Of a stretch of 64,000 nucleotides of DNA, positions 35,255 through 45,180 are shown piece after piece. Source of the DNA: Bacteroidota bacterium (GTDB taxonomy: Bacteria > Bacteroidota > Bacteroidia > Chitinophagales > Chitinophagaceae); assembly GCA_018267725.1 (NCBI GenBank), contig JAFDXY010000018.1, positions 144,256 through 208,255 of the forward strand, in the 5' to 3' direction. Both the position numbers and the translations under genes were made by a program. The first letter of the stretch is position 1. Each line of letters opens with the position of its first letter. The notes below the pieces were generated by a model. That model made no database searches and had not been told where the DNA came from. It worked only from the letters and a program-made list of their open reading frames with translations.

Positions 35255-36721
35255 TTATTTATGCGAAGTGTTTTTTATTTTAAGTTTAGCTGCAATTAAA
35301 TCATCAAACTGTTCTATGCTTAATTGTTTGCCAATTATTCTTTTTTCATCATCTAACAAATACATGGTTGGTGTTTTGCTAACATCGTACAACTGTCTGT
35401 AATTGGGTTTGCCGGCTTGTTGTTCAGCCGTTAATGCAGCATTGGTTTGATAAACATGAATCCAATCTTGGCTAAAATGTTTTGCATTCACAAATTCTTT
35501 TAATTCTTTCATTAAATTTTCGTGAATGTTTATGCTGTATAATTTTACATCTAATGCTTTCCATTTAGCTTTATAAATAGAATCTATTCTGGGCAATTCT
35601 TCTTTGCAATGCCCGCAAGTAGGATCCCAAAAAACAACAAATGTAAATGCCCCTTTTACATTATATAACGAATTTATTTTACCTGTTGTATCGGTTAAAT
35701 CTAAAGGTGCTGCAGGGTTGCCAACTTGGTTGGCCATCATGCTGTAAGCCCTATCTGTAACAACTTTTCTGCCTGCTGCTGTTAAATAAACGGTATCGCC
35801 TTTTGCATAAAAATTTTCAAACAAAAATAAAAAAACTTTGTCTTGCCCCATGTATTCTGGGTTCATGTATTTATTGGTAAATTTTGTTAGCAAATACGGA
35901 TAAATTTCTTTTCCTGTTCTTGCAAATAATAACATATAATTTACTTCTTTAATAATTGAATCGGGCTCGGGCGAAACATAATATTTATAATAATCATCTA
36001 ACTTGGGTTCAAAAAAAGGTGTGTGCAATAAACTGTTATCGTTAAAGGCAACATCATCCCAATAATGTTCTTTTACAAAACGGTAAGGATAAGTTGAATC
36101 TGCTTTTCCGTTAATTATAGGAATAGCTGGCACTTCTGGCCTACGCATGGCAGCTAATAAAGTTGCGAGTAATGAGTTTTTATTTTCTTTAATTATTTTG
36201 TTTCTATATAGTTGAATTTCATTATTTAAAGTTGTTATTTGTTTATGAATAGCAGATGAATCTGCTTTGTTTTTGGCAACGGTTAATTGTTGTGCAAATG
36301 TGTTTAGTTTTTTTCCTCTTTCTGTTGTAAATGCTGAATATTGCTTAAACAAATCATTATCTGCCGAGCCTGTTATTACTGCTTTATCTTTTTGAGTTGT
36401 ATCTGCTTTAATAGAAAAGTGTTGATTGCTTCCAACCAATAATTCAAACTGAATAGTGTAGTTGGGAGATACTACAAAATACACACCGGGCGTAAGTTTT
36501 GTTTTCCCTTTAAATGCTCCTTTGCTTGTTGCATCTAACTGTGCAGAGTCTGCAATAATTTGTGTTTTGCCGTAATAACTTCCCAAATAAATTTTACAAT
36601 TTTTTAATGGCGTTAATGTAATGCTTATGTTTTTGGGTAATGCTGGTGCTGGTTTTGTTTGTGCATTTAATTCAATACAAAAAAACGTTGCAATAAAAAA
36701 CACAAATAAAAAGTTCTTCAT
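35255..36721 (-). CDS. TlpA-like thiol-disulfide protein
   Basis: 488 residues. Signal peptide 1-20 (FIATFFCIELNAQ). The N-terminal ~110 residues resemble the DUF4369-type beta domain, the middle is helical (DUF5106-like), and the C-terminal ~150 residues form a thioredoxin fold with active site WDPTCGHCKEELP (CGHC about 368-371) and a cis-Pro in KTPTMYLLDD. It should be a periplasmic reductase or oxidase for disulfides, perhaps acting with the isomerase encoded one base downstream on secreted proteins. Names of the upstream domains are from pattern recognition only. Confidence 0.87.
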   Translation of the reverse strand: MKNFLFVFFIATFFCIELNAQTKPAPALPKNISITLTPLKNCKIYLGSYYGKTQIIADSAQLDATSKGAFKGKTKLTPGVYFVVSPNYTIQFELLVGSNQHFSIKADTTQKDKAVITGSADNDLFKQYSAFTTERGKKLNTFAQQLTVAKNKADSSAIHKQITTLNNEIQLYRNKIIKENKNSLLATLLAAMRRPEVPAIPIINGKADSTYPYRFVKEHYWDDVAFNDNSLLHTPFFEPKLDDYYKYYVSPEPDSIIKEVNYMLLFARTGKEIYPYLLTKFTNKYMNPEYMGQDKVFLFLFENFYAKGDTVYLTAAGRKVVTDRAYSMMANQVGNPAAPLDLTDTTGKINSLYNVKGAFTFVVFWDPTCGHCKEELPRIDSIYKAKWKALDVKLYSINIHENLMKELKEFVNAKHFSQDWIHVYQTNAALTAEQQAGKPNYRQLYDVSKTPTMYLLDDEKRIIGKQLSIEQFDDLIAAKLKIKNTSHK

Positions 36722-36836
36722 AAATAAATTATTCTTCGGTAAATGTAATTAAAAGAAAAGAGTAGGTTGTTAAACACAAGCAAAATAAAAACATTAGTTA
36801 CCACATCATTATTAATATAACCAATATTTTTGCAAG

Positions 36837-38258
36837 GTGAGAAAGCATAAGCAACCGCAAATTTTAAATAAAGTTTTAATTGAAGATTGTGCAGCCGAAG
36901 GTAAGTCGCTGGCAAGAGTAAACGGCAAAGTAATTTTTGTTGAAAGAACTGCTCCCGGAGATATTGTAGATATTCAATTAACTAAAAGCAAAAAAGATTG
37001 GGCTGAGGGTTTTCCGTTACAATTTATTGAATATAGTAAAGAACGTGTTGAGCCTTTTTGTAAAGATTTTGGTGTATGTGGTGGTTGCCAATGGCAAATG
37101 CTTCCGTACAATAAACAATTGTTTTATAAACAAAAACAAGTTACAGATAATTTACAACGCATTGCAAAAATTGAATTGCCCGAAATATTACCTATTGTTG
37201 GTGCTAACCAAACAAAATATTATCGCAATAAATTAGAATACACTTTTGCAACAGAAAAATATATTAGTAGCGAAGAGTTTAAGTTATTAAAGCAACAAGG
37301 TATTTTCCCTGAGGCTATTGGTGTTGCTGGCTTTCATGCAAGAGGTTTTTTTAATAAAGTAGTTGCTATTGATACTTGCCATTTACAAAATGAACCAACT
37401 AACTTAATAAGAAAAGCTATTGAAGATTTTGCAAGAAAAAATAATTTCCCTTTTTATAATATAAAACAACACGAAGGTTGGTTGCGTAATATGATGGTTC
37501 GTATTGCAACAACAGGAGAAATAATGATTAATGTTGTTGTTGCTTTTTACAATAAAACAATGATTGATACATTAATGAATTTTATAATGCAACAATTTCC
37601 AAACATTACTACACTTTTATACACCATCAACACAAAATTGAACGATAGTATTTACGATTTAGAACCTATTGTATTTCACGGCAAAGGATATATTATAGAA
37701 AAATTAGAAGATTTCAGTTTTAAAATAAGTCCAAAATCATTCTTTCAAACTAATACCAAACAAGGCGAAAAATTGTATCAAATTACAAGAGATTTTGCAG
37801 AGTTAAAAGGAACAGAAATTTTATACGATTTATATTGTGGCACAGGAAGCATTGGTATTTTTTTAAGTAAACAAGCCAAAAAAATTATTGGAGTAGAAAC
37901 GGTTGAAGATGCCGTAAAAGATGCTAAAGAAAATGCTTTGCTAAACAATATTAACCATGCCCAATTTTTTGCAGGAGATGTAATTAATATTTGTAATGAT
38001 GATTTTTTTGTACAACATGGAAAAGCAGATGTTGTAATTACAGACCCGCCACGTGCCGGCATGCACGAAAAATTAATTAAAAAATTGTTAGAAATTGCTG
38101 CACCAACAATTGTTTATGTAAGTTGCAACCCGGCTACACAAGCAAGAGACTTAGCTTTGCTAAATGAAAAATATGCAGTAACAAAAATTCAACCGGTTGA
38201 TATGTTTCCGCATACACACCATATTGAAAACGTAGCTCAATTAAAACTTAAAGATTAA
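36837..38258 (+). CDS. rlmD: 23S rRNA (uracil-C5)-methyltransferase, RlmD/RumA family
   Basis: 473 residues from a GTG start, chosen because no upstream ATG exists in frame and KQPQILNKVLIEDCAAEGKSLAR is the normal N-terminus. TRAM domain about 10-66; iron-sulfur cluster Cys in CKDFGVCGGCQWQ and a fourth in DTCHLQ; SAM-binding YDLYCGTGSIGIFL; and catalytic Cys in VSCNPATQARDL near the C-terminus. It methylates a uracil of 23S rRNA. First gene of a run with two rhomboid and two EEP genes; the first rhomboid ATG is five bases after its stop. Confidence 0.93.
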   Translation: MRKHKQPQILNKVLIEDCAAEGKSLARVNGKVIFVERTAPGDIVDIQLTKSKKDWAEGFPLQFIEYSKERVEPFCKDFGVCGGCQWQMLPYNKQLFYKQKQVTDNLQRIAKIELPEILPIVGANQTKYYRNKLEYTFATEKYISSEEFKLLKQQGIFPEAIGVAGFHARGFFNKVVAIDTCHLQNEPTNLIRKAIEDFARKNNFPFYNIKQHEGWLRNMMVRIATTGEIMINVVVAFYNKTMIDTLMNFIMQQFPNITTLLYTINTKLNDSIYDLEPIVFHGKGYIIEKLEDFSFKISPKSFFQTNTKQGEKLYQITRDFAELKGTEILYDLYCGTGSIGIFLSKQAKKIIGVETVEDAVKDAKENALLNNINHAQFFAGDVINICNDDFFVQHGKADVVITDPPRAGMHEKLIKKLLEIAAPTIVYVSCNPATQARDLALLNEKYAVTKIQPVDMFPHTHHIENVAQLKLKD

Positions 38259-38262
38259 AAAA

Positions 38263-38982
38263 ATGATGCAAGAGTTTAGGCCATCAAGATTTCAAATATT
38301 ACCATTAGTTATTAAAAATCTTTTAATTATTAACGGCTTGGTTTTTCTTGCCCAACTTACTATTGGCGGCGGTGCAACACCAACCATAAATATGGATGAT
38401 GTATTTGCTTTACACACATGGCAAAGTCCGCTGTTTAAACCATGGCAATTAATAACACACATGTTTATGCATAGTACACAAGATTTTTCGCATATATTCT
38501 TTAACATGTTCGCCTTGTGGATGTTTGGTTCTATATTAGAAAATTTATGGGGACCCAAACGCTTTTTAATTTTTTATATGAGTTGTGGTTTAGGTGCTGC
38601 ATTGTGCCACATGGGTGTTTTATATTATGAAACAGAACAATTAATTAAAGCATATACTGCCGCAGATTATGCAACACAACAAACTTTTAAAACAGATTTT
38701 TATTTAAGATTGAATGAAGCCACATTAGGTGCAAGCGGTGCTGTATTTGGCTGTTTAGCTGCGTTTGGATATTTATTTCCTAATACACTTATATATATTT
38801 ATTTCTTTATTCCGCTAAAAGCAAAATGGTTTGTGTTGTTATATGCAGGTTATGAATTATATGCAACTATTAGAAACTCTGCTGGAGATAGTGTTGCCCA
38901 TGTGGCTCATTTAGGCGGTGCTTTGGTAGGTATTATTTTGGTTTATACATGGAACAAAAAGAACAAAAAAACATTTTATTAA
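38263..38982 (+). CDS. Rhomboid family intramembrane serine protease, first of a pair
   Basis: 239 residues with six predicted membrane segments. The catalytic Ser is in TLGASGAVFG and the His in HVAHLGGALVG, both as in active rhomboids; the first-helix HMFMHST motif is also present. It should cleave membrane protein segments; no substrate can be inferred. Start four bases after rlmD, and ten bases before the second rhomboid gene. Confidence 0.92.
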   Translation: MMQEFRPSRFQILPLVIKNLLIINGLVFLAQLTIGGGATPTINMDDVFALHTWQSPLFKPWQLITHMFMHSTQDFSHIFFNMFALWMFGSILENLWGPKRFLIFYMSCGLGAALCHMGVLYYETEQLIKAYTAADYATQQTFKTDFYLRLNEATLGASGAVFGCLAAFGYLFPNTLIYIYFFIPLKAKWFVLLYAGYELYATIRNSAGDSVAHVAHLGGALVGIILVYTWNKKNKKTFY

Positions 38983-38991
38983 TTGTAAATT

Positions 38992-39918
38992 ATGCATGTA
39001 CAACAACAAAGCAAAAGTAAAATACCTTTATTGGGAGATAGCAATAACAGCCTTGTTTTATTAATTGCCATTAATGCATTACTGTTTGTTATTTTAAACG
39101 GATTGAAAGTTGTTTACCTACTTAGTTACGATAATATTAATGCAGAAGAATTATTTCAAAAACAAATTTTACAATGGTTTGTATTACCTGCAAATACAGC
39201 AAGTTTGTTTAATAAACCATGGGTAATTTTATCTTATATGTTTGCTCATTACAGTGTTTGGGGTTTAATTGCAACTTGTTTATGGCTTTGGGCTTTTGGT
39301 TATATACTGCAAGATTTAACAGGCAACAATAAATTAATTCCGCTTTATATATATGGTGGGTTTATTGGTGCCATTTTCTTTTTGTTAAGCATAAAATTTA
39401 TTCCTGCATTTCAAAATAATATACAACCATTTATGGGCGGAAGTGCAGCGGTAATGTGTGTTGCTGTTGCTGCTACAACATTAGCACCCGATTATAGAAT
39501 TTTCCCTTTATTAAACGGTGGTATTCCGTTGTGGGTACTTACTGTAATATTTGCTGCTATTGATTTTGCAAGCATTGCTAAAGATGGAAGTAGTTTAGGG
39601 CTTGCTCATTTAATGGCAGGTGCATTTGGTTTTATTTTTATAAAACAGTTAAGAAAAGGAAATGATTGGAGTAAGTGGATGAACAATTTTGTTAATTGGG
39701 TAAACGATTTATTCAATCCCGAAAAAAAATATAATAATCAAACCAATAAAGAGAAATTATTTTATAAATCTGAAGGTAAGCCCTACAATAAAAAAGCCAA
39801 TCTTACACAACAAAAATTAGATGAAGTTTTAGATAAAATAAATAAAGAAGGCTACCACATGCTTACCGATGAAGAAAAAGAATTTTTAACTCGTGCAAGT
39901 AAAGAGGAAGGTTTATAA
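38992..39918 (+). CDS. Rhomboid family protein, second of a pair, with C-terminal extension
   Basis: 308 residues. Six membrane segments in the first ~220. The active-site region reads FMGGSAAVMC, so Ser is kept but the GxSG motif has Ala in place of the last Gly; the His is in LGLAHLMAGAFG. It may therefore be active but altered. A soluble C-terminal part of ~85 residues ends in a helix-rich segment (TQQKLDEVLDKINKEG, LTDEEKEFLTRASK) seen in other Bacteroidota rhomboid-like proteins. Lies between the first rhomboid and the first EEP gene with gaps of nine bases each. Confidence 0.88.
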   Translation: MHVQQQSKSKIPLLGDSNNSLVLLIAINALLFVILNGLKVVYLLSYDNINAEELFQKQILQWFVLPANTASLFNKPWVILSYMFAHYSVWGLIATCLWLWAFGYILQDLTGNNKLIPLYIYGGFIGAIFFLLSIKFIPAFQNNIQPFMGGSAAVMCVAVAATTLAPDYRIFPLLNGGIPLWVLTVIFAAIDFASIAKDGSSLGLAHLMAGAFGFIFIKQLRKGNDWSKWMNNFVNWVNDLFNPEKKYNNQTNKEKLFYKSEGKPYNKKANLTQQKLDEVLDKINKEGYHMLTDEEKEFLTRASKEEGL

Positions 39919-39927
39919 TTTCAATTT

Positions 39928-41052
39928 ATGTTGGCAACAAAATCAAATATTTTTAAAAAGATAATTTTCTATATCGGTTGTGTTTATTCGGCCATTTATC
40001 TGTTAAGTTGTTTAACGCCCTATATCAATCCTTCTTATACTTGGGTGTTTAGTATTTTGGCATTAGGTTTTCCGTTTTTATTTGGTGGAATGTTATTGTT
40101 AATACTACTTAGTTTTCTTGTTTTAAAAAAATATCGTTTACTTTTTGTTGTAATTACATTGTTAGGTTATAAAAACATAAACACTGTTTTTGCATTTCAT
40201 CTGTTCAATAAATTTAATGATGAAAAGCAAGGAGATTTTAGATTGCTTTCATGGAATGCATCTGATTTTGTAAACACACAATTAAGCACAGATACAGTAG
40301 GAAATCCACGCCACACAATGCTTTCATTTATTAAACAAACCAATGCAGATATTATTTGTTTAGAAGATTTTAGCAATAAAAAAGGAAAAGGCTTTTATAA
40401 TGTGTTTGAATATATTAAAGATTCGTTGGGTTATACTTATACCTATTTTCCGTTAAGTTACACATATCATTTAACTGAATTAGAAGAAGAATATGGCAAT
40501 GCCATTTTTTCAAAATACCCAATAATTGATACAGGTAAAATTGCATTACCTTTTTCAGAGCCTTCAGAATTTCTTTCATTTATTGATGTAAAAATTAAAG
40601 AAAAAAAAATACGATTTTATACTACGCATCTTCTTTCATTAAGCCTTCATACATCATCTACACACCCGGTACAAATTAATTTAATGAACAGAGATTCTTC
40701 TTTAATACTTCATAAAAGCACATTGAAAAAACTTTGGCATTTTGATAAAGTTCATGCACAGCAAGCCATTGCAATAAAGCAAATTTTGAATGCTACAAAA
40801 ACTCCATTTATTTTTTCTGCCGATATAAATAGTGTCCCTTCAACATATACTTATCAGCATTTAAAAAATGGTTTGGAAGATGCATTTTTAAAAAACGGTT
40901 TTGGACTTGGTAAAACTTACGATAGTATTTCTCCAACACTTCGTATAGATGTTGTTTTGTTTAGTAAGCAACTAAAAGCCATTCAGCACCAAACGCCGGT
41001 TTTACATTTATCAGACCACTACCCCAATATTGCCGACTTTCAATTCAAATAA
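39928..41052 (+). CDS. Membrane-anchored endonuclease/exonuclease/phosphatase-family protein, first copy
   Basis: 374 residues. Three membrane helices in the first ~90 residues, then an EEP domain. Active-site positions: LLSWNAS (Asn kept), CLEDF where the partner copy has CMQEF (the metal-binding Glu is Asp here), THLLS, ADINSVP, LRIDVV and LSDHYP. It is an exported or membrane-bound phosphodiesterase-like enzyme of unknown substrate. The Glu-to-Asp change may lower or change activity (inference). Paralogue of the next gene. Confidence 0.85.
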   Translation: MLATKSNIFKKIIFYIGCVYSAIYLLSCLTPYINPSYTWVFSILALGFPFLFGGMLLLILLSFLVLKKYRLLFVVITLLGYKNINTVFAFHLFNKFNDEKQGDFRLLSWNASDFVNTQLSTDTVGNPRHTMLSFIKQTNADIICLEDFSNKKGKGFYNVFEYIKDSLGYTYTYFPLSYTYHLTELEEEYGNAIFSKYPIIDTGKIALPFSEPSEFLSFIDVKIKEKKIRFYTTHLLSLSLHTSSTHPVQINLMNRDSSLILHKSTLKKLWHFDKVHAQQAIAIKQILNATKTPFIFSADINSVPSTYTYQHLKNGLEDAFLKNGFGLGKTYDSISPTLRIDVVLFSKQLKAIQHQTPVLHLSDHYPNIADFQFK

Positions 41053-41085
41053 AATTATTTTAGTTGTATTGTGTATTTTTAAGGC

Positions 41086-42180
41086 ATGGTAAGAAAAGTT
41101 ATTAAAATAATATGCATGGCAATAAGCATTTTAGTTGTGCTATTATTTTTATTAACTTGTTTAACGCCTTTTTTAAGCCCGAAAAAAGTTTGGTTTATTG
41201 GTTTCTGCGGATTAATAACACCACATTTAATTTTTCTTTTATTGTTATCAATTATTTTTTGGCTTATTGCCAAACCTAAGCTGGCATTGCTTCCTGTAAT
41301 AACTTTGTTAATTGGATACAAGCAAATACAAACAGTTTTTGCTTTTCATATTAAAGATGATTTTACAAACGAAAAAAAAGCAAATACTATTCGTATTGTT
41401 GATTGGAATGTGAGAAGTTTTCTTGGCTTATCAAAAAACAAAGAAACCAAAAAACATATTAAAGAAAATATTGTTCAATCAATTTTAACCTTGCAGCCCG
41501 ATATTATTTGCATGCAAGAGTTTAATAATATACCTGCAATGGCAGATAATATTTCACTGTTTACAAAAACGCATCCCTATTATTTTTTTTCTGAAGATTA
41601 TTCAAGAAAAGATGGTTATCGCTCAGGTTGTATCATTTTTTCTAAACATCCTATTATTCAATTCAATAAAACAAAATATCCTGTTGCAGAAAGTTTAATT
41701 TATGCCGATGTGGTGAAGGGAGAAGATACTATTCGTTTTTACACCACTCACTTACAATCTTTCAAATTTAAAAAACAAGATTACGATGATATTGAAAAAA
41801 TAAAACAGCAAGAAGAAGATGTATTAATAGCATCTAAAAATATTTTTTATAAAATGAGATTGGCTTTTAAAAGAAGAGCAACACAAACCGATATTGTAAC
41901 ATCTGAAACTGCTAAAAGCCCTTATCCTTCTATTATTTGCGGAGATTTTAATGATGTACCTAATAGTTATACTTACTTTAAAATTAAAAACACCAATAGG
42001 CAAGATGCTTTTTTGCAAAAAAGTTTTGGCATTGGCAGAACGTTTAATTCTTTAGCATCAACACTTCGTATAGATTATATTTTACCAACCAATAATTTTA
42101 CCGTGCAACAATTTGGTTTAATAGATGAAGGTTATAGCGATCATTCTATGTTGGTTAGCGATATTCAATTAAAAAAATAA
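41086..42180 (+). CDS. Membrane-anchored endonuclease/exonuclease/phosphatase-family protein, second copy
   Basis: 364 residues. Three membrane helices within the first ~85 residues, then an EEP domain with the full set of motifs: VDWNVRSF, ICMQEFN, YTTHLQSF, CGDFNDVPNS, LRIDYIL and YSDHSM. It should be an active Mg-dependent phosphodiesterase or phosphatase on the membrane. It shares layout and phrases (CLTPF, TVFAFHI, SYTY, IGRTFNSLASTLRIDY) with the preceding gene, so the two arose by tandem duplication. Last gene of the rlmD run. Confidence 0.88.
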   Translation: MVRKVIKIICMAISILVVLLFLLTCLTPFLSPKKVWFIGFCGLITPHLIFLLLLSIIFWLIAKPKLALLPVITLLIGYKQIQTVFAFHIKDDFTNEKKANTIRIVDWNVRSFLGLSKNKETKKHIKENIVQSILTLQPDIICMQEFNNIPAMADNISLFTKTHPYYFFSEDYSRKDGYRSGCIIFSKHPIIQFNKTKYPVAESLIYADVVKGEDTIRFYTTHLQSFKFKKQDYDDIEKIKQQEEDVLIASKNIFYKMRLAFKRRATQTDIVTSETAKSPYPSIICGDFNDVPNSYTYFKIKNTNRQDAFLQKSFGIGRTFNSLASTLRIDYILPTNNFTVQQFGLIDEGYSDHSMLVSDIQLKK

Positions 42181-42270
42181 TTTCAATAAAATACTTCAAA
42201 AAATCTTTCATTAAAAACATTATCTTCGTTTTAGTACAATGAAAATTTTTTATAATACATATTGCTGCTG

Positions 42271-42298
42271 TTGCTAAGGCAACAAATTTCTACATTTG
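42271..42298 (+). promoter_or_regulatory. Probable cysS promoter
   Basis: TTG (42271-42273) and TACATTTG (42291-42298), spaced 17 bases, match the Bacteroidota promoter pattern. A small hairpin GTTGC-TAAG-GCAAC overlaps the -33 part. Leader of about 50 bases to the ATG. Confidence 0.6.
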
Positions 42299-42352
42299 CG
42301 GAAACTGTTCCGTATTCTTTATTTCATTATATAACAAGTACAACTTTACAAT

Positions 42353-43849
42353 ATGTCGCTTCAAATTTATAATTCGCTAACGCGAAAAAAAGAAACTTTT
42401 AAACCTATTACGCAAGGCTATGTTGGTTTGTATGTATGCGGACCAACGGTTAGCGGAGAAAGCCATTTAGGTCATGCACGCCCTTACGTTACGTTTGATG
42501 TAGTGTACCGTTATCTTACACATTTAAAATATAAAGTTCGTTATGTAAGAAACATTACCGATGCAGGGCATTTTGAAGAAGAAGGAAGAGAAGCTGAAGA
42601 TAAAATTTCTAAAAAAGCAACCATAGAAAAATTAGAACCTATGGAGTTGGTACAAAAATATACCAACCTTTACCATTGGGCAATGTTGCAATTAAATAAT
42701 ATAGAACCAAGTATTGAACCAACTGCAACCGGACACATTGTTGAACAAATTAATATGATAGAAAAAATTATTGCAGATGGTTATGCTTATGCAATAAACG
42801 GTTCGGTATATTTTGATGTAGAAAAATATAATACCGATTTTTCTAAGAAAGGATTGCCTTACGGAATTTTAAGTGGAAGAGTTTTAGAAGATATGTTAGA
42901 AACTACAAGAGAGTTAGATAACCAAGAAGAAAAAAGAAACAAAGCAGATTTTGCTTTATGGAAAAATGCACCACCCGAACATATTATGCGTTGGAAAAGC
43001 CCGTGGGGAGAGGGTTTCCCGGGTTGGCATATAGAATGTTCTGCCATGAGTACAAAATATTTGGGTGATGAATTTGATATACATGGTGGTGGAATGGATT
43101 TACAATTTCCGCATCATGAATGTGAAATTGCACAAAGCACAGTTTGCAATCACAAAAGCCCAGCACGTTATTGGATGCATAATAATATGATAACCATTAA
43201 CGGAAGAAAAATGGGAAAGAGTTACAATAATGTAATTAAGTTAAGTGAATTGTTTAATGGTAATCATCCAATGTTGGCACAAGCTTATCATCCAATGGTT
43301 ATTCGTTTTTTTATTTTGCAAACGCATTATAGAAGCACTTTAGATTTTGGTAACGAAGCATTACAAGCAAGTGAAAAAGGTTTGAAACGTTTGTTTGATG
43401 CTTACGAAAATTTGCAAAAATTAGAAACCACCAATCAAAAATCGGAAGACGCAGAACTTGAAAAAAATATTTTGCATTTATTGAATGAGTTAGATGAATT
43501 TATGAATGATGATTTTAGCACAGCAAAAGTATTGGCAAATATTTTTGAGTTGGTACCAACCATTAATGCTTTAAAAAATAAACAATTACCTGCTAATGCT
43601 TTAAGCAGCAGTGTTATTACTTTAATGCAACAAAAATTAAAATTATTTGTTGAAGATATTTTAGGATTACAAAACACTAATGCTGCAAACAATAAGGCAG
43701 ATGGTGTAATTCAAATATTAATTAATTTAAGAAAAGAAGCAAAAGCAAAAAAAGATTTTGTAACCAGCGATAAAATACGAAACGATTTGGCTGCTATTGG
43801 TGTTCAGTTAAAAGATGAAAAAGACGGTAGCATAAGTTATAGTTTATAA
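42353..43849 (+). CDS. cysS: Cysteine--tRNA ligase
   Basis: 498 residues. Class I synthetase with zinc Cys29 in VCGPTVSGESHLGHARPY (HIGH motif as HLGH, 38-41), the WHIECSAMS zinc segment, GGGMDLQFPHHECEIAQS, and KMSKS motif as KMGKS (Lys286 region). A helical DALR-type C-terminus follows. It charges tRNA-Cys in the cytosol. It has its own promoter and ends at a strong bidirectional terminator shared with ricT. Confidence 0.97.
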   Translation: MSLQIYNSLTRKKETFKPITQGYVGLYVCGPTVSGESHLGHARPYVTFDVVYRYLTHLKYKVRYVRNITDAGHFEEEGREAEDKISKKATIEKLEPMELVQKYTNLYHWAMLQLNNIEPSIEPTATGHIVEQINMIEKIIADGYAYAINGSVYFDVEKYNTDFSKKGLPYGILSGRVLEDMLETTRELDNQEEKRNKADFALWKNAPPEHIMRWKSPWGEGFPGWHIECSAMSTKYLGDEFDIHGGGMDLQFPHHECEIAQSTVCNHKSPARYWMHNNMITINGRKMGKSYNNVIKLSELFNGNHPMLAQAYHPMVIRFFILQTHYRSTLDFGNEALQASEKGLKRLFDAYENLQKLETTNQKSEDAELEKNILHLLNELDEFMNDDFSTAKVLANIFELVPTINALKNKQLPANALSSSVITLMQQKLKLFVEDILGLQNTNAANNKADGVIQILINLRKEAKAKKDFVTSDKIRNDLAAIGVQLKDEKDGSISYSL

Positions 43850-43855
43850 AACAAC

Positions 43856-43895
43856 AACGCCTCAATAAAAATTTTTATTGAGGCGTTTTATAATA
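43856..43895. terminator. Bidirectional terminator between cysS and ricT
   Basis: AACGCCTCAATAAAAA (43856-43871) is followed directly by its exact reverse complement (43872-43887), a 16-pair inverted repeat with T-rich ends on both strands. It lies between the two convergent genes. Confidence 0.85.
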
Positions 43896-43899
43896 TTTT

Positions 43900-45105
43900 T
43901 TAATCTTTCCTGTTTCTGTTAGCATTGTTAGGCCTTTGCTGAAACTTTTGTGGTGGTTGATTTTTATTTCTAAAATCTTGCTCTCGCGTTCTTGTTTTTT
44001 GTTCGTTTCTTCTTCTGTCGTTTTTTTCTAAACTTCTTAAACTAATTTGCCCAACAACATCTACAAATTGTGGTTCTACTTCTTTAGGTTTGCTGCTGGT
44101 AATTTCAACTGCTTCTAATTCTTCAGGCCTTATACCTTGTGCATTTAATTTTTTAATTTCTTTTACACGTTGTATGGTTAGCGGATAATGTTTGCTTCCG
44201 CCTTCCATCATATACCACATTAAATTTTTAAAAATATCTTTCTTAATTAAAAAAGCTCTGCCTTTGGCTGTTTCAATACTTTCTGCATTTTCAGGAAAAT
44301 GTTGTAAAGCATCTAAATAAGTATCTAACTCATAATTTAAACAACACTTTAATCTGCCACACTGCCCACTTAATTTTGTTTGATTGATTGATAAATTTTG
44401 ATAGCGTGCAGCAGTTGTGTTTACGCTTTTAAAATCGTTTAACCAAGTACTGCAACATAACTCTCTTCCGCAACTACCAATGCCACCTACTTTTGCTGCT
44501 TCTTGCCTTATGCCAATTTGCTTCATTTCAACTTTTAATTTAAACTCTGCAGCATAAAGTTTAATAAGTTCTCTAAAATCAACTCTATCATCGGCAGTAT
44601 AAAAAAAAGTAGCTTTTTTGCCATCGGCTTGTATTTCTACTTCGCTCAACTTCATTCTTAAATTAAGTTGAATAGCTAATGCACGGCTGCGTGCTTGCAC
44701 ACTTGGTTCGCGGTCTTTACTTATTTTATAACTTTCAATATCTCTATCTGTACTTCTTCTAATAATTTTTTTCATATCGGCATTAAATTCATCAACGCCT
44801 TTTTTCTTCATTTGTAAACGCACTATTTCGCCTGTTACCGATACTTCTCCTACATCAAAACCATTAACGCCTTCAATAGTTACATATTCGCCTTTTTCAA
44901 AATATTGTAAAGTGGTATTTCTATAAAATTCTTTACGGCTGCCTTGCTTAAAACTTACTTCAACAACTTTGCAATCGCTTTCAGGATCTGAGAAAGGTAA
45001 ATTCATTAACCAATCGTGCACGTTTAACCTGTTGCATGCACCTGTATTGCATCCACCATTGCTTTTACAACCATTTGGTTTGGTACCACAAGAGCCACAG
45101 CCCAT
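43900..45105 (-). CDS. ricT: PSP1 domain protein, RicT-like
   Basis: 401 residues. The N-terminus is Cys-rich (GCGSCGTKPNGCKSNGGC), and the PSP1/RicT core carries SCGRELCCSTWL and SGQCGRLKCCLNYE, the double Cys motifs known in RicT to bind an iron-sulfur cluster. In Bacillus RicT acts with RicA and RicF in RNA processing; no such partners are seen here. The last ~50 residues are low-complexity and rich in Arg, Asn and Gln. The hypothetical N-terminal Cys cluster is a Bacteroidota feature. Minus strand, converging on cysS. Confidence 0.85.
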   Translation of the reverse strand: MGCGSCGTKPNGCKSNGGCNTGACNRLNVHDWLMNLPFSDPESDCKVVEVSFKQGSRKEFYRNTTLQYFEKGEYVTIEGVNGFDVGEVSVTGEIVRLQMKKKGVDEFNADMKKIIRRSTDRDIESYKISKDREPSVQARSRALAIQLNLRMKLSEVEIQADGKKATFFYTADDRVDFRELIKLYAAEFKLKVEMKQIGIRQEAAKVGGIGSCGRELCCSTWLNDFKSVNTTAARYQNLSINQTKLSGQCGRLKCCLNYELDTYLDALQHFPENAESIETAKGRAFLIKKDIFKNLMWYMMEGGSKHYPLTIQRVKEIKKLNAQGIRPEELEAVEITSSKPKEVEPQFVDVVGQISLRSLEKNDRRRNEQKTRTREQDFRNKNQPPQKFQQRPNNANRNRKD

Positions 45106-45180
45106 TATATTTTAATTTTAATTGTAGTAAAATTTGTTTAGAAAATAATGAGGCAGGCTGTAGAATATTTATTACGCTTT

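Noticed and set aside
36722..36836. ATG start for rlmD further upstream
   Set aside because: No in-frame ATG precedes the GTG at 36837, and the sequence upstream has the divergent promoter region of the TlpA-like gene.
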